DNA from: Erinaceus europaeus
Taxonomy: Eukaryota; Chordata; Mammalia; Eulipotyphla; Erinaceidae
Assembly: GCF_950295315.1 (NCBI RefSeq)
Contig: NW_026647189.1
Location: 1-64,000, forward strand
Length of the DNA: 64,000 bases
Direction of reading: 5' to 3'
In this document: piece after piece, positions 34,320-44,614 of the stretch
Layout of the letters: every line of letters starts with the position of its first letter
Position numbering within the stretch: the stretch's first letter is position 1
The notes under the pieces: generated by a model
What the model saw: the letters and a program-made list of their open reading frames with translations, nothing else
Database searches by the model: none
What the model was told of the DNA's origin: nothing
Made by a program: the position numbers and the translations under genes

Positions 34320-34745
34320 CGCCTAGTGGGGTGCCGCGGAGGTGCGACGGTCCCTCCTCGGCCCTGTGAGCCCAGTATCCCGGAGACCCATGGAGGGGCT
34401 GACCAGCAAGAGGGCTACATGCTGACTGGGACTCGGGTTCTGGCGCCGGAGGGGCAGCCGCGGTGGTGGTGGCGGTGGCGGTGGCGGTGGCGGTGGCAGC
34501 ACATTGCATCCCCCCAACCTCCCTGGTCAATTCCCTGTGGTGACGCTCTCTGGGACCCGCGGGAAAGGAGAGGTGTGGGGTCACTGGTGTAGGGTGGCCT
34601 CGGCTGCAGCTGCTGGGGTGGGGGGAAGGTGTGCGCCAACAGGGGGTGGCTGATGCCCTGCTCTCCAAGTGCCAGCTAGCGCGCCAGGCTTTCTTAGGGG
34701 TGGTTGCTAATCGAGGCGCTACCAGGCGCAGGATTTTATAAGCAA
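34320..34745. repeat. GC-rich block fragment next to the LTR
   Basis: This matches about 18431-18830 (GAGGTGCGACGGTCCCTC onward, then GACGCTCTCTGGGACCCGCG). It contains a GGTGGC hexamer run at about 34463-34500 that is far shorter at 18560. It ends inside a shared ..AAGCC and continues as sequence related to 3696. Confidence 0.8.
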
Positions 34746-34910
34746 GCCTTTTGTAACAAAAGCAAATTAATATGTAAAATATGATAGATTCCTTGTGCAG
34801 GCACCAATACCCAGAAATAACCCTGGTGAGGAAAACAAAACACAGAACGTAAAAAAAAAATAAATAAATAAACAATGATGTTGAGAGAAAAAAGTTAAAA
34901 GAATCTGGAG

Positions 34911-35200
34911 GAGCTGGGCGGTAGTGCAGCAGGTTAAACGCAGGTGGCACTAAGCACAAGGACCGGCCTAAGGATCCCTGTTCGAGCCCCAGGTTCCCCA
35001 CCTGCAGGGGAGTCCTTCACAGATGGTGCAGCAGGTCTGCAGGTGTCTATCTTTATCCCCACCCCCGCTGTCTTCCCCTCCTCTGTCCATTTCTCTCTGT
35101 CCTTTTTAACAATGACGACATCAATAATTACAGTAATAACTGCAACAATAAAAATGAACCAGGGCAAAAAAGGGAAAATAAAAAACATATATATTTTTAA
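34911..35200 (+). mobile_element. SINE-A
   Basis: GGAGCTGGGCGGTAGTGCAG head. It is absent from the A segment at the matching point (about 3828). Confidence 0.88.
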
Positions 35201-35221
35201 AACGCACATTTAAAATATCTT

Positions 35222-35495
35222 GGAGTTGGGCGGTAGCCCAGTGGGTTTAGCACACATGGCACAAAGCACAAGGACTGGCCTAAGGATCCCGGTTTGAGCC
35301 CCCAACTCCCCACCTACAGTGGAGTTGCTTCACGGGCTGTGAAATAGGTCTGCAGGTGTCTATCTTTCTCTCCCCTCTCTGTCTTTCCCTCCTCTCTCTA
35401 TTTCTCTGTCCTATCCAACAAGGGCAACAATAACAACAACAATAGTAACTACAACAATTAAACAAGGGCAACAAAAGGGAATAAATATTTTTAAA
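35222..35495 (+). mobile_element. SINE-A
   Basis: A second forward copy in tandem with the previous one. It ends at AAAAAAGAAGTTAAAAGAATC, which repeats AAGTTAAAAGAATC at 34893. That repeat bounds the two-SINE insertion. Confidence 0.88.
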
Positions 35496-35911
35496 AAAGA
35501 AGTTAAAAGAATCTTTAAATCTGTAGCAAACAGGTAAACAGTAACAATTCAGTGTACATATCCTTGTAGACACTATATGGAAGCCAATGTGCAGACATCA
35601 GAGGAAACAACACTGCTGTTTGGGGATGGTCTAGATGTGAAGTGATATAGTCCCAGAATGAAAAAAATGTTTCTGGACTGAGGTTAGTAGTCTTTCTTAG
35701 TTACGTAGCCTTTCCTCTCTTTGTACACATTTGAGAATATTAATAATAGGGTCAGTTATTATTAAGAACTTGAAACAACAAGGGCAACAAAAGGATAAAT
35801 GAATAAATAAAAATTTAATCGAAGAATTTGAAGGCATCTTGTAAATAATTAACAAGTGTTATACATATATGTATATATATATAAGATTTATATAAATATA
35901 AAGCAAATTCA
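35496..35911. other. Unique DNA and AT repeat
   Basis: The part to 35745 is shared with 3828-4062. A TATATATGTATATATATAT tract lies at 35863. Confidence 0.6.
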
Positions 35912-36234
35912 GGGCCTGGCGGTAGTGCAGTGGATTATGTGTACACAGCACAAGGCGCAAAGACTGGCCTAAGGATCCTGGTTGGAACCCCTGGATCCCC
36001 ACCTGTGGGGGGGGTCACTTCACAAGTGGTGAAGCAGGACTGTAGGTGTTGCTCTCCTTTTCAGTCTCTGTCTTCCTGTCCTCTCTGTTTCTCTCTGTCC
36101 TATCCAACAGCAATAGCAATGGCAACAATAACCACAGCAGTAACAACTAGGACAAAAGAATGGGAAATAATGACCTCCAGGAGCAGTGGACTGTAGTGCA
36201 GGCACCAAGCCCCAGCTATAAGCCTGGAGGCAAA
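35912..36234 (+). mobile_element. SINE-A, long form
   Basis: It has the head, body and complete trailer (CTCCAGGAGCAGTGG to AGCCTGGAGGCAAAAAG). This shows that the trailer belongs to the SINE. Confidence 0.87.
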
Positions 36235-36395
36235 AAGAAGAAATCTTTTGTCCATTCTCCCAGAGGGATAAGGATTAGGGAACCTTCCAGTGGAGGGGAG
36301 TGTATAGGGAACTCTGGTGACTGGAATTGTATGGGATTGTACTCCTCTTATCCCACAATCTTCTTAATCATTATTAAATCACTAATTTAAAGAAA
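36235..36395 (+). mobile_element. PAR-like 3' end (partner of 26040)
   Basis: Same motifs and end as 26040-26205. Confidence 0.7.
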
Positions 36396-36584
36396 GCAAG
36401 AGAAAAAAATCTATAAAAACACAGAAGAACACTATCTGCTAGCTACCTTCTTAGTAACTTTCTGAAGCTCCACATTCATTCTGTAGTATATTTAGAAAAG
36501 AGTTTAGCTTAGCTAGCTTAACAAAAATACTAAAGAAAACATGTTCTCTATACAATTGGTGAGGGAGGAACATTGCTTTTTTTT

Positions 36585-36727
36585 CCCTATTTTTATTAGT
36601 GATTTAATAATGGGTTTAATTGTTTTGTTGTTATTGTTGAGTCATATGATTGATTTATTGTCATTTGTGATCAGTCTCTTGTCAGTTTTGTGACATCCAG
36701 GTATCTTCTCCCAATTTCCGGGTTACC

Positions 36728-36769
<42 letters not shown>

Positions 36770-37230
36770 TGTGAAGTTTTCTTTTAATGTGAAGAAGCTG
36801 TTAAATTTGATATAGTCCCAGTAATTTAACCTTATTTTAGTTTTGCTTACCCATAGTGTGATGAGTCTCCATATAGAGCCTGATGTTAAATTGTGGATGT
36901 GTTTCACCAATGTTTTCTTCTCTATATTTTTTAGTCTCAGTTCTAACAACAAGGTCTTTGGTCCATTTTGAGTTAATTTGGCATATGGTGTTAAAGGCTG
37001 GTGCAGATTCATTTTTCTGCAATTGACTACCCAGTATCAGCTATTGAAGAGGCCTTCTTTTCCCCCACTGAAAAGGTTTTAGTCCTTTAATAGTACACAC
37101 ATAGGGGTTTATTTATGGAATTTCAATTTTGTTTTGTTGGTCTATAAATTGGTTTTTTTACAGTGCTATAACTTTTTAATTGCTATTGTTTTGTAGCATC
37201 AATGGAAGTCAGGAATGTTATATATGCATT
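36585..37230 (-). mobile_element. L1 ORF2 fragment (partner of 26395)
   Basis: It carries an expanded TG run at 36730-36773 (about 20 units, against about 9 in the partner). Confidence 0.75.
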
Positions 37231-37511
37231 GTTTGGTTTTTGTTAGACTGCTATGGTGCTGACTCCCCTCTGGACATCTTTAATAAAATATTTTCAATAA
37301 ATGTGAAAACACATACTTTGGGATTCATAGTGTGATTATTAATACATGATTTTTAGTTTCTATACTTAGCATATTTAAGATTAAAGTAGATTTTTAAATT
37401 AATTCAACCATATATAATTAAATGTTTATATGGCAAATTTAGTAAAAATGTAAAACCAAGGTCTCTTTTGCAGTCTTCTCCTTGGGAAACAGAAGATGGC
37501 TTGTCATTTTT

Positions 37512-38179
37512 TTTTATTTAAGACCTTTATTAACAGATGCTTGCAGCTTGTTGCCTTTTTTTTTTTTTGAAAAAAATCAAGTTGTAAACTTTTATTACAA
37601 ATTCAAAATGAGGTTCTTAAAAATCTCAACTTGACCAGATATGAAACAATTTAAAAACCTTTAAAGGTGTATTGAGAAAAACCAGGCCTTTTTAAAAAAA
37701 AAAAAAAAAACATGTTTGACATTACCAAAAAGAGACATCTTTAGGTAAAAATAATAAAAACCCCCTTGCTGCATAGATAATGCAGATAGTTCTGGTTATC
37801 TGGTCAAGGGGCAAAAAGCAAGCACTTAAGGTCTTCAGCTCATTCCTGTTGTTGAAACCATATCTGCTCCTTACATTGACCATTTTACTGTTCCCATAAC
37901 CTTCATTGCCTTGATCTTCTTGTCCCTGCCAGCAGGCGCCACCGATATGAGGCTGCCTGGGCAGCCGCTCCCTGTGCCACTACCCATGGCACCAGGCTTG
38001 GTGTCGGTGGTGCTGAGGGCGGGGGCGGCCTGCGGCTGCTGGGTCTAGGCCACTCTGCTCATGGTTGCCATGATGGTGACTGGGGCCAGCTGCTGCAGCT
38101 GCAGCTCCTCCCAGGGTGAGATGGTAACTAGGAGGCGGTGGCGCTGGGGCTGCTCAGAGCTCTCTGGGGTCCGCTCTCA
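37512..38179 (-). pseudogene. YBX1: YBX1 processed pseudogene, internally deleted
   Basis: Read on the minus strand, this is a reverse-transcribed copy of the Y-box-binding protein 1 mRNA, a cold-shock-domain RNA/DNA-binding protein. The 5' UTR leads to a start region, then [24 protein letters not shown] and KVMGTVKW, which match the N-terminus and the start of the cold-shock domain. After the GYGFINRND-equivalent the sequence jumps to the 3' UTR (GCTGAAGACCTTAAGTGC onward), dropping most of the coding region. The 3' UTR runs to its polyadenylation signals and an oligo(A) tail (T-rich at 37512-37530). There are in-frame stops, for example TAG soon after the ATG. A 13-base target duplication, GCTTGTCATTTTT, flanks it (37499-37511, 38180-38192). 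The related locus at 27.3 kb is an empty site. Confidence 0.9.
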
Positions 38180-38324
38180 GCTTGTCATTTTTAAACCAGG
38201 TTCTAGTAGGAATGAACATGTCTGGCTCCACTCAGAAACATTTCTTTTTAATATTTACTATGGTTTTCAATTTCCCATCCTTTCCCATCCAAGTTCAGCT
38301 CATTAGCAAATCTTAGCAAAGATC

Positions 38325-39278
38325 TTGTTTAATATTTTGGCATCTATGTTCATCAGAGATATTGGCCTGTAGTTTTCCTTTTTTGTTCTGTCCCTATCAG
38401 CTTTTGGTATCAGGGTGATGTTGGCTTCATAGAAGGTGGAAGGGAGTATACCTGTTTCTTCAATCTTATGGAAAAGCTTAAGAAGTATGGGTACTAACTG
38501 TTTCCTGAAAGTTTTAAGGAGAATGTTGTTTAGTTTCCAACTTCTGTGACTTTTAATAATCTTCAGTTTGTTGTTAAATGTTAGTTTTACTCCACTGTGG
38601 TCTGAAAGATACGTGGCATGATTTTGATGTTCTTGAATTTATTGATCCTGTCTTTGTGGCCTAATATGTGGTCTATCCTTGAGTATGTATTATGTGGATT
38701 TGAAAAGAAGGTGTATGCCAGTTTTTTGGGGTGAAGGACTCTGAAAATGTCCAAGAGGTCTAGTCTGTCTATCTCTTCATTCAATTCTCTTGTATCTTTG
38801 TTGGTTCACTGCTTTGTTGATCTAAGTGTGAGAGTGGGGTATTGAAGTCTCCTACTATTACTGTATTATTATTGATGTATTATTGAAATTCTTTCAGTAA
38901 GCGCTTGACGTATTTTGATGGCCCCTCACTGGGTGCATAGATGTTAATAATTGTTATGTCTTCTTGGCTGATTGATCCTCTAATCATTATGTAATGTCCT
39001 TGCCTATCTTTTGTTACTTTTTTTAACCTAAAATCTATAGTGTCTGAGATGAGAATGGCTGTTCCTGCCCTTTTTTGTAGTCCGTTAGCCTGTATGATAG
39101 TTTTCCATCCTTTCACTTTAAGTCTGTGTTTATCTTGTTGTGACAGATGAGATTCTTGCAAGCAGCATATGGTTGGGATATGCTTTCTGATCCATCCCCC
39201 CACTCTGTGCCTTTTGATGGGTGAGTTTAAACCATTGACATTTATTGATATTATGGATTTAATGTATTGTAGTGCCAT
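38325..39278 (-). pseudogene. L1 ORF2 endonuclease and start of RT, deleted
   Basis: ORF2p is the L1 endonuclease/reverse transcriptase. The N-terminus SINVNGLNSPIKRHR..CLQESHL and IINIYAPS is typical of the APE-type endonuclease. It continues through YSRIDHILGH near 38680. At about 38530-38520 the frame passes from the WKLNN region directly to the [30 protein letters not shown] segment of the reverse transcriptase. The intervening roughly 250 residues are therefore missing. The YADD-containing catalytic core and the C-terminus are absent. Confidence 0.85.
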
Positions 39279-39340
39279 TGTTCAAATAAAAATTTTTGTT
39301 TGCTCTGATATATTGCAAGTATTTATAGTGATGTTCTTGT

Positions 39341-40253
39341 TTATAAGAGGTCTTTTAGAACCTCTTTCAGGGCCAGCTTGGTGATGGTTGCCTCCTTTAA
39401 CTGTTGTTTGTCTAAGAAGGTTTTGATCCCTCCATCTAGTTTGAATGAAAGTCCAGCAGGATATATTATCCTTGGTTGAAACCCTTTTTCATTCAGGGCT
39501 CGATAGATATCTTGCCATTCTCTTCTGGCTTTTAGAGTTTGATTGGAGAAGTCTTCAGATAATCTTATGGCATTTCCCCTGCATGTGACTTTTTGTTTCT
39601 CTCTTGCAGCCTTTAGGATCCTTTGTTTATCCTTACTTATTCTCATAGTGACTATGATGTGTCTTAGTGTCTTCAGGTCTGGGTTGTATCTGTTTGGAAC
39701 TCTCTGGGCCTCTTGAATCTCGATGTCCTTTCTGTTATTCAGGTCTGGGAAGTTTTCTTCTATTATTTCCTCTAGAATGTTTGCTTCCCTTTCCTCTCTT
39801 TCTTCCTCTGGCAGGCCAATTAAATGAATGTTACTTCTTTTGAGATCATCCCATATGTCTCCGTTGTTGTTGCCAGTGTCTCTCAGTCTCTTTTTGAGCT
39901 ATTTCACCTCTTTATTAGTTTTCTCTAACTTATCCTCTGTCTGACTAATTCTGTTTTCTGCTTCTGTTAGTCTGCTTTCCCTTGCCTCAGCTTCTTTCTT
40001 CATTAGAGCTATTTGAGGTTTCAGTTCTCTAATTTCCTCAAGATAATCAGTATTTTCCTTGGGGGTCTCAACTTGTTTTCCTAATAGTGCCATTCCTTTC
40101 CTCCAAAGTTGTTTTCATTTCTGTCATTAATAAGTTTATTATTGCTTGTATCCTTTTCTTATCTATGGTTACTTCTGGCTGATTTGTAGTTTCTTCTGGG
40201 CTCTTGTATTCATTCATTGGAGTAGCAGTTTTATTTGTTTTTGATCTACCCAT
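39341..40253 (-). pseudogene. L1 ORF1 (RNA-binding chaperone), broken
   Basis: ORF1p is the trimeric coiled-coil RNA-binding protein of L1. The reading starts MGRSKTNKTA, passes a Glu/Lys-rich coiled coil (EAENRISQTEDKLEK) and continues into the RRM and C-terminal domains (RNAIRLSEDFSNQTLKARR-like, ARREWQDIYRALNEKGFQP). One frameshift near 40070-40090 and one stop near 39898 interrupt about 304 codons. Otherwise it is well preserved, which suggests a fairly young element. Confidence 0.85.
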
Positions 40254-40255
40254 TT

Positions 40256-41790
40256 TTAATGTGTTTCTTTTTTTATGCTCTGTTATTCCTCTTTTGTTGT
40301 GTCTTCAGTACAATTAACACTGTACTAAATACCTTTATGACAATTGCACTCACCAACCTCAGGAATTACAATAGCAACTGTAGCAAGTATTGAAGCAGTT
40401 TAATCACTACCAGTTAGCCAAACAATATCTCTAGTCTGTGAAAAAATAGTAACCAAATCCCAGTGAAGAAGAAAGAGTAAAAAAAAAAGGGATAGAAAGA
40501 ATAGACAGTTATGCAAATCTACTATCCACTGTATATTCTAGGGGTAACAAGAGGGGAAAGGGAACTAGAGCAGAGATAGACACATAGAGAGTCCACTCTG
40601 AGTCAGAATTCTTCCCCAAAATAATTCACAAATTCATAAAGGCAAAGAATAAGGAAGGAAGAAGTGTATGACAAGATAAAAAAAGAAACGAGAGAGAAAA
40701 GATAAAAAAGAGCTGTAATTAAAGAGCAGTGAAAGGAAAGTTTTTTTTGATTACTTTATTTTTAATTTAATTTTTTTAATTAGCTAGGAGGAGGATGGCG
40801 AGAGTCTGTAGAGGAGGTAGGAGTAATGAGACAAGTTCCTCCCACAATAGAAAAGATGCCCACTACCCTAGCAATGAAAGATACCCTAAGAGTTAATTCT
40901 GATCAACCTAAAGGGGGGGAAGATATATGCCTTTACATAATATTAATAATAAAATAGAGCAGGGTAAAAAAACACCCTGTCCCAGATTACCTCAGACCTC
41001 GTGAGCAGAGGTAGCTGATTGTTAAGAAAGAAGAAGAAAAAAAAAATAAAACCTTAGGACTAGACAAGGATAGCTGGGATAGACAATTATACAAATCTAT
41101 TATCCACTGTATATTCTAGGGGTAGCTAAAGGAGGAAGGGAAGTTGATCAGAGATACTCATAGTGAGAGTCCACTCTGAGTCAGATTTCATCCCAAAAAT
41201 AATTCCCAAACGTGTATCAGTGAATTCAGTGAAAGCACACTGTTTGGTGATGTGGGGGATGGGGCCTGTGGCTTAGGAAGCCACAAAAAAAAAGAGAGAG
41301 AGAGAGAGAAAAGAAAAAGACAAGAAAAAGAACAGTAATAAAAGAGCAGTTAAAGGAAATAGATTTTTATGTGTTTATTTTTTATTATTTAATTAGCTAT
41401 GCGGGGGGGGTGGCTAATTAGAAAGAAAAAAGGCCAGAGGTTTCAGAAGGGAATAGACTTAGAATGAATGGTACTTCCTGGTGGGACAGGAATCTTGGTA
41501 AAGAAAGAAGCTCAGCAGAGGAGCCTGCTAGGAGGTGGTCCCCTGGGATTGGTTATGGGGGGGGTGAGGGGGAGGAGGTCGCTTTGGGAATAATAATTTA
41601 AAAGAAAATTTTTTTTTCCTTTTTTTCTACTCTATGTTTAACCCAAATTAAGTTATAGTCACTTCCTTGGTGTCACCGCTAGGACCCCTTATTGACTGGC
41701 GTACTGAAGGCAGAAAATCCTACCATTTCCAGACAATGTGGTCAGAGCTCAAGCCACTAGCAGCTTCTCAGTCCACCATGTTCCGGGAAC
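40256..41790 (-). promoter_or_regulatory. L1 5' UTR with two tandem units
   Basis: The 5' UTR is about 1.5 kb and contains a repeated segment. A stretch with CCACTGTATATTCTAGGGGT at 40520-40550 recurs near 41100-41120, followed in both places by GAGTCCACTCTGAGTCAGA. A second matching pair (AGAGCAGT..AAAGGAAA, then TTTAATTAGCTA) lies near 40725-40790 and 41345-41405. The period is about 580-620 bases. Repeated promoter monomers are known from other mammalian L1 lineages; promoter activity here is inferred. Confidence 0.65.
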
Positions 41791-41792
41791 CC

Positions 41793-42550
41793 TGCTATTC
41801 TTTTTTAAAGTTTTATTTATAAAATGGAAACATTGACAAGGCCATAGGATAAGAGGGGTACAATTCCCACCACCAGAACTCTGCATGCCATCCCCTCCTG
41901 AAAGCTTTCTTATTCTTTATCCCTCTGGGTGTATGGACTTAGGGACATTATGGTGTGCAGAATGTAGAAGGTCTGGCTTCTGTAACTGCTTCCATGCTGA
42001 ACATGGGTGTTTACAGGTGGATCCATACTCTCAGCCTGTCTTTCTCTTTCCCTAGTTGGGCAGAGCTCTGGGAAAGTGGGGCTCCAGGACACATTGGTGG
42101 AGTCGTCCGACCAGGGAAGTCCGGTAGGCATCTTGGTAGCATCTGAAACCTGGTGGCTGAAAAAAGAGTTAATATATAAAGCCAAACAAATTGTTGACCC
42201 ATCATGAACCTAAAGGCTGGAATATTGCAGATGAAGATTTGGGGTCTCCATTTTGAAGATAGCTAGTAGGCCTATTTTAGTTGTATTCCAAAGGGATATA
42301 TATTCCAATGGGATATTATATTCCAAAGGGATATATATTCCAAAGGGATATTATATTCCAAGGGATATATATTCCAAAGGGACATTATATTCCTACTGCT
42401 TTGTCCTCCTCTCACGCAGTCTCATCCTACAGGTGGCAGGATGGGTCTGGGCAAAGCCCTATTTCTTTTTCTGGCTCTGAGATTTTGAACTTTACATCCT
42501 GTCTCTAGATTTTATTCAAAATTAAGTCTGTCTCTAAACCCTAACACCAT
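41793..42550 (-). mobile_element. PAR retroposon, longest copy (1)
   Basis: In reverse it runs from about 42550 (TGTTAGGGTTTAGAGACAG) through the ATTCC minisatellite and the CCAGGTTTCAGATGC and GAAGCAGTTACAGAAGCC motifs. It ends in a short A-rich tail at 41800. The class is unsettled: it could be an LTR-derived unit or an L1-mobilised non-autonomous element. Confidence 0.65.
42275..42392 (+). repeat. ATTCCAAAGGGATAT minisatellite, copy 1
   Basis: About six units of 15-24 bases alternate ATATATATTCC and ATTATATTCC spacers. Copy 2 (53345-53425) has about four. Confidence 0.88.
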
Positions 42551-42579
42551 CAACACAAAATGAGTTGAGTTAGATTCTT

Positions 42580-42653
42580 AAAATTTATTTTGGATTTGAG
42601 TCCCCACCACACCTGCAGAGGAAAAGATTTCTGAATGGTGAAGCAGTGCTGCA

Positions 42654-42708
<55 letters not shown>

Positions 42709-42780
42709 TCTCCCTCTTTACTTCCCATTTCCTTTTTGATTTCTTCTGTTACTATCCAATAAACAAAGATAATAAAAATA
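42580..42780 (+). mobile_element. SINE-B with TC run
   Basis: It starts at the CCCCACCACACCTGCAGAGG box. A TC run at 42655-42708 is far shorter in copy 2 (53685-53700). Confidence 0.85.
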
Positions 42781-42950
42781 TTTTTATTTTTTAATTTTTA
42801 AAATATTTATTTTCCCTTTTGTTACCCTTGTTGTTTTATTGTTGTAGTTATTATTGTTCTTATTGATGTCCTTGTAGTTGGATAGGACAGAGAGAAATGG
42901 AGAGAGGAGGGGAAGACAGAGAGGGGGAGAGAAAGATAGGCAGTGAAGCA
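42781..42950 (-). mobile_element. SINE-A truncated at a deletion junction
   Basis: The reverse SINE stops at GAGAAAGATAG and joins GCAGTGAAGCAGGTC of a forward SINE. Copy 2 has about 1 kb between these points. Confidence 0.85.
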
Positions 42951-44385
42951 GGTCTGCAGGTGTCTATCTTTCTCTCCCCCTGTCTTCCATTCTTCTCTTC
43001 TTCCCTTTGTCCCAGCTGCATCCACAGCAGCACCATGGAGCCCTGAGGCCCGCGCCCTGAGACCCTGTCGCCCCCTGTCACATTGAGTAGCATAGCATCA
43101 CATCACCCCCAGGCAGCATTGAGTGATGTGGCATTGTGTCGCACCCATAGGCCCCAGCGCTGGGGCCTGGGCCCTGCGCCCTGAGCGCCCAGCAAGAACT
43201 GTGTGGAGGCCCCGTGTGGAAGTACTGCTGGGGACTCCCCAAGGTGCTGTGCCAGACAGCAGCCAGTGGCCAGGTCCATAGTGCTGGAGCCCATCTAGTG
43301 AGATTCCTCCAATTCCAAGTAAGTGGCCCCTGGTTCCTGTGCCCTTGAAGGCTGGGTTGTTTTGCCCGCCTGGGAAGGTGCTGGGTAGGGTGAGGGGCGA
43401 AGTCGGGGTACAGCTGCAGAGGGGCCAGTGCCCCCGGACCCAGTACCCTGGGACAGGCGCACCCCTTAGAGGTGGCTGCGCACCCCCCCAAACATCCAGC
43501 ACCTAGCGGCCTTGAGCAGGGCGCTCCCCGAGATGGAGCCATGCACACCCCCGGCAGGGGCGCACCCAGGGGAGGTGTCCGCTAGCCCCCAGACCCCGCA
43601 CCCCTGGCAGGGACAACCTGGAAGTATGGCTGCGCGCCCCCAGATCTGCTGCTTTTGGCTTCCGTGAGTGCGAGCGTAGGGACCCCATGCAGGAGGGGAC
43701 CCCGGAACCCACCGACCTGGCTTCAGGAGCAGCCAGGCCCAGAAAACTTTCCGTGTGTCCGCCCACCTGAAATGTGCACCCGCTGTCCTTCCTCTCGGTG
43801 TGGCCCACGACGAGGTCCTCGGGGACGGCTGTTTGGAATCCTGAACTTCGAGTTTGGTCTGGGGCAACATGGCGAGCCAAGCTCCCAAATTAGGGTGAAG
43901 GAGGCTGGGGCACGGGGTGCGGGTCCAGGTTGGGGGTCTCCTCGCACTACTAGAACTGGAGTGTTTTCTCTGCCTCTGCCTCTCTCAGAAGAGACATGAA
44001 TTTCAGAGGGGTGCCCCAAGCCAGCTGGCTCCAACCCTTGTTGAGCCCTGGGCCCGGGCTGTGGATTGGGTCTGGGCTGAAGGTCTGGCACTTTGCAACC
44101 TGCTGGTCCTGGAGGGCACTGCCAACACCCACCCCCAACCCCCCTCGTCCTGGTGGCCTGGGCCTGGCAGGGCTCCGTGTGTGGTGGGGGGTGGGCAGGG
44201 GTCGCCTGGGGTTCTTGTGTCTGTGGGGACAGTCCTGGGGAGACTCATTCTGCCTACTCACACAATGGGGCAGCCAGGATGCTGGCAGGTGGGAGCTGCA
44301 CTAGGAGCCCCACAGAGCCAGGCAGCAGCCGATCTTGGAGCTGGGTAGGAACCGGGCAGGAACCGCGGTTTTTTTTTTTTTAAAG
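42951..44385 (+). repeat. GC-rich composite element, copy 1
   Basis: This copy begins in a SINE-A body (GCAGGTGTCTATCTTTC) and passes through an ACCATGGAGCCCTGAGGCC-like stretch and a decayed minisatellite (TAGCATAGCATCACATCAC). It continues as about 1.25 kb of GC-rich sequence and ends in an oligo(A) tract at 44370-44385. Most CpGs of the minisatellite in the 55 kb copy appear here as TpG or CpA. The reading frames differ between copies, so I do not call a gene. Confidence 0.75.
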
Positions 44386-44394
44386 GAAATTAAA

Positions 44395-44525
44395 AAAAGG
44401 AAAAATGTTATTTATTAATACAAAAAAGAGAAGCAGAGCATGACTATGGCACATGCAATGCTGGGATTGAATTCAGGACTTAATTCTTACAGAGCCATTG
44501 CCCTAGCCATTCTGCAATTCTAAAG
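44395..44525 (-). mobile_element. SINE-C
   Basis: TTATTTATTAATACAAAAAA, GCAGAGCATGACTATGGCAC and ATTGAATTCAGGACTTAATT in reverse. The partner is at 56632. Confidence 0.82.
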
Positions 44526-44614
44526 TATAAATAGGTTATTTTATTTTTGTTGTTGTTGTTGTCACCAAGGTCTCATTGTCTCCCTTTCCTTTTTTTCTTG
44601 TCAATTCTTTTCCA

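Larger units (their letters stand above)
32697..35745 (+). repeat. Duplicated segment B (rearranged copy of A)
   Basis: The order is: match to 1-1617, LTR, GC-rich fragment, match to 3696-3780, two SINE-A elements, match to 3828-4062. This is a patchwork of the 1-4 kb region in which about 2 kb has been replaced by the LTR and GC-rich DNA. Confidence 0.85.
36135..38325 (+). repeat. Duplicated segment C'
   Basis: This is the copy of 25945-27440. Only about 400 bases separate B from C', whereas about 22 kb separates A from C. The downstream half of a larger duplication has therefore lost a long internal stretch, or the two duplications were separate events. Confidence 0.85.
38325..41792 (-). 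mobile_element. L1 retrotransposon, 3'-truncated and internally deleted
   Basis: The element is a minus-strand LINE-1 read from right to left: 5' UTR (about 41790-40256), ORF1 (40253-39341), a short spacer, and ORF2 (about 39278-38325). No 3' UTR or poly(A) tail remains. The left end abuts duplicated sequence that corresponds to 27.43 kb. It is unlikely to be active. Confidence 0.88.

Noticed and set aside
33976..34320. Complete endogenous retrovirus
   Set aside because: Only one LTR was found. There is no primer-binding site and no gag, pol or env-like sequence on either side.
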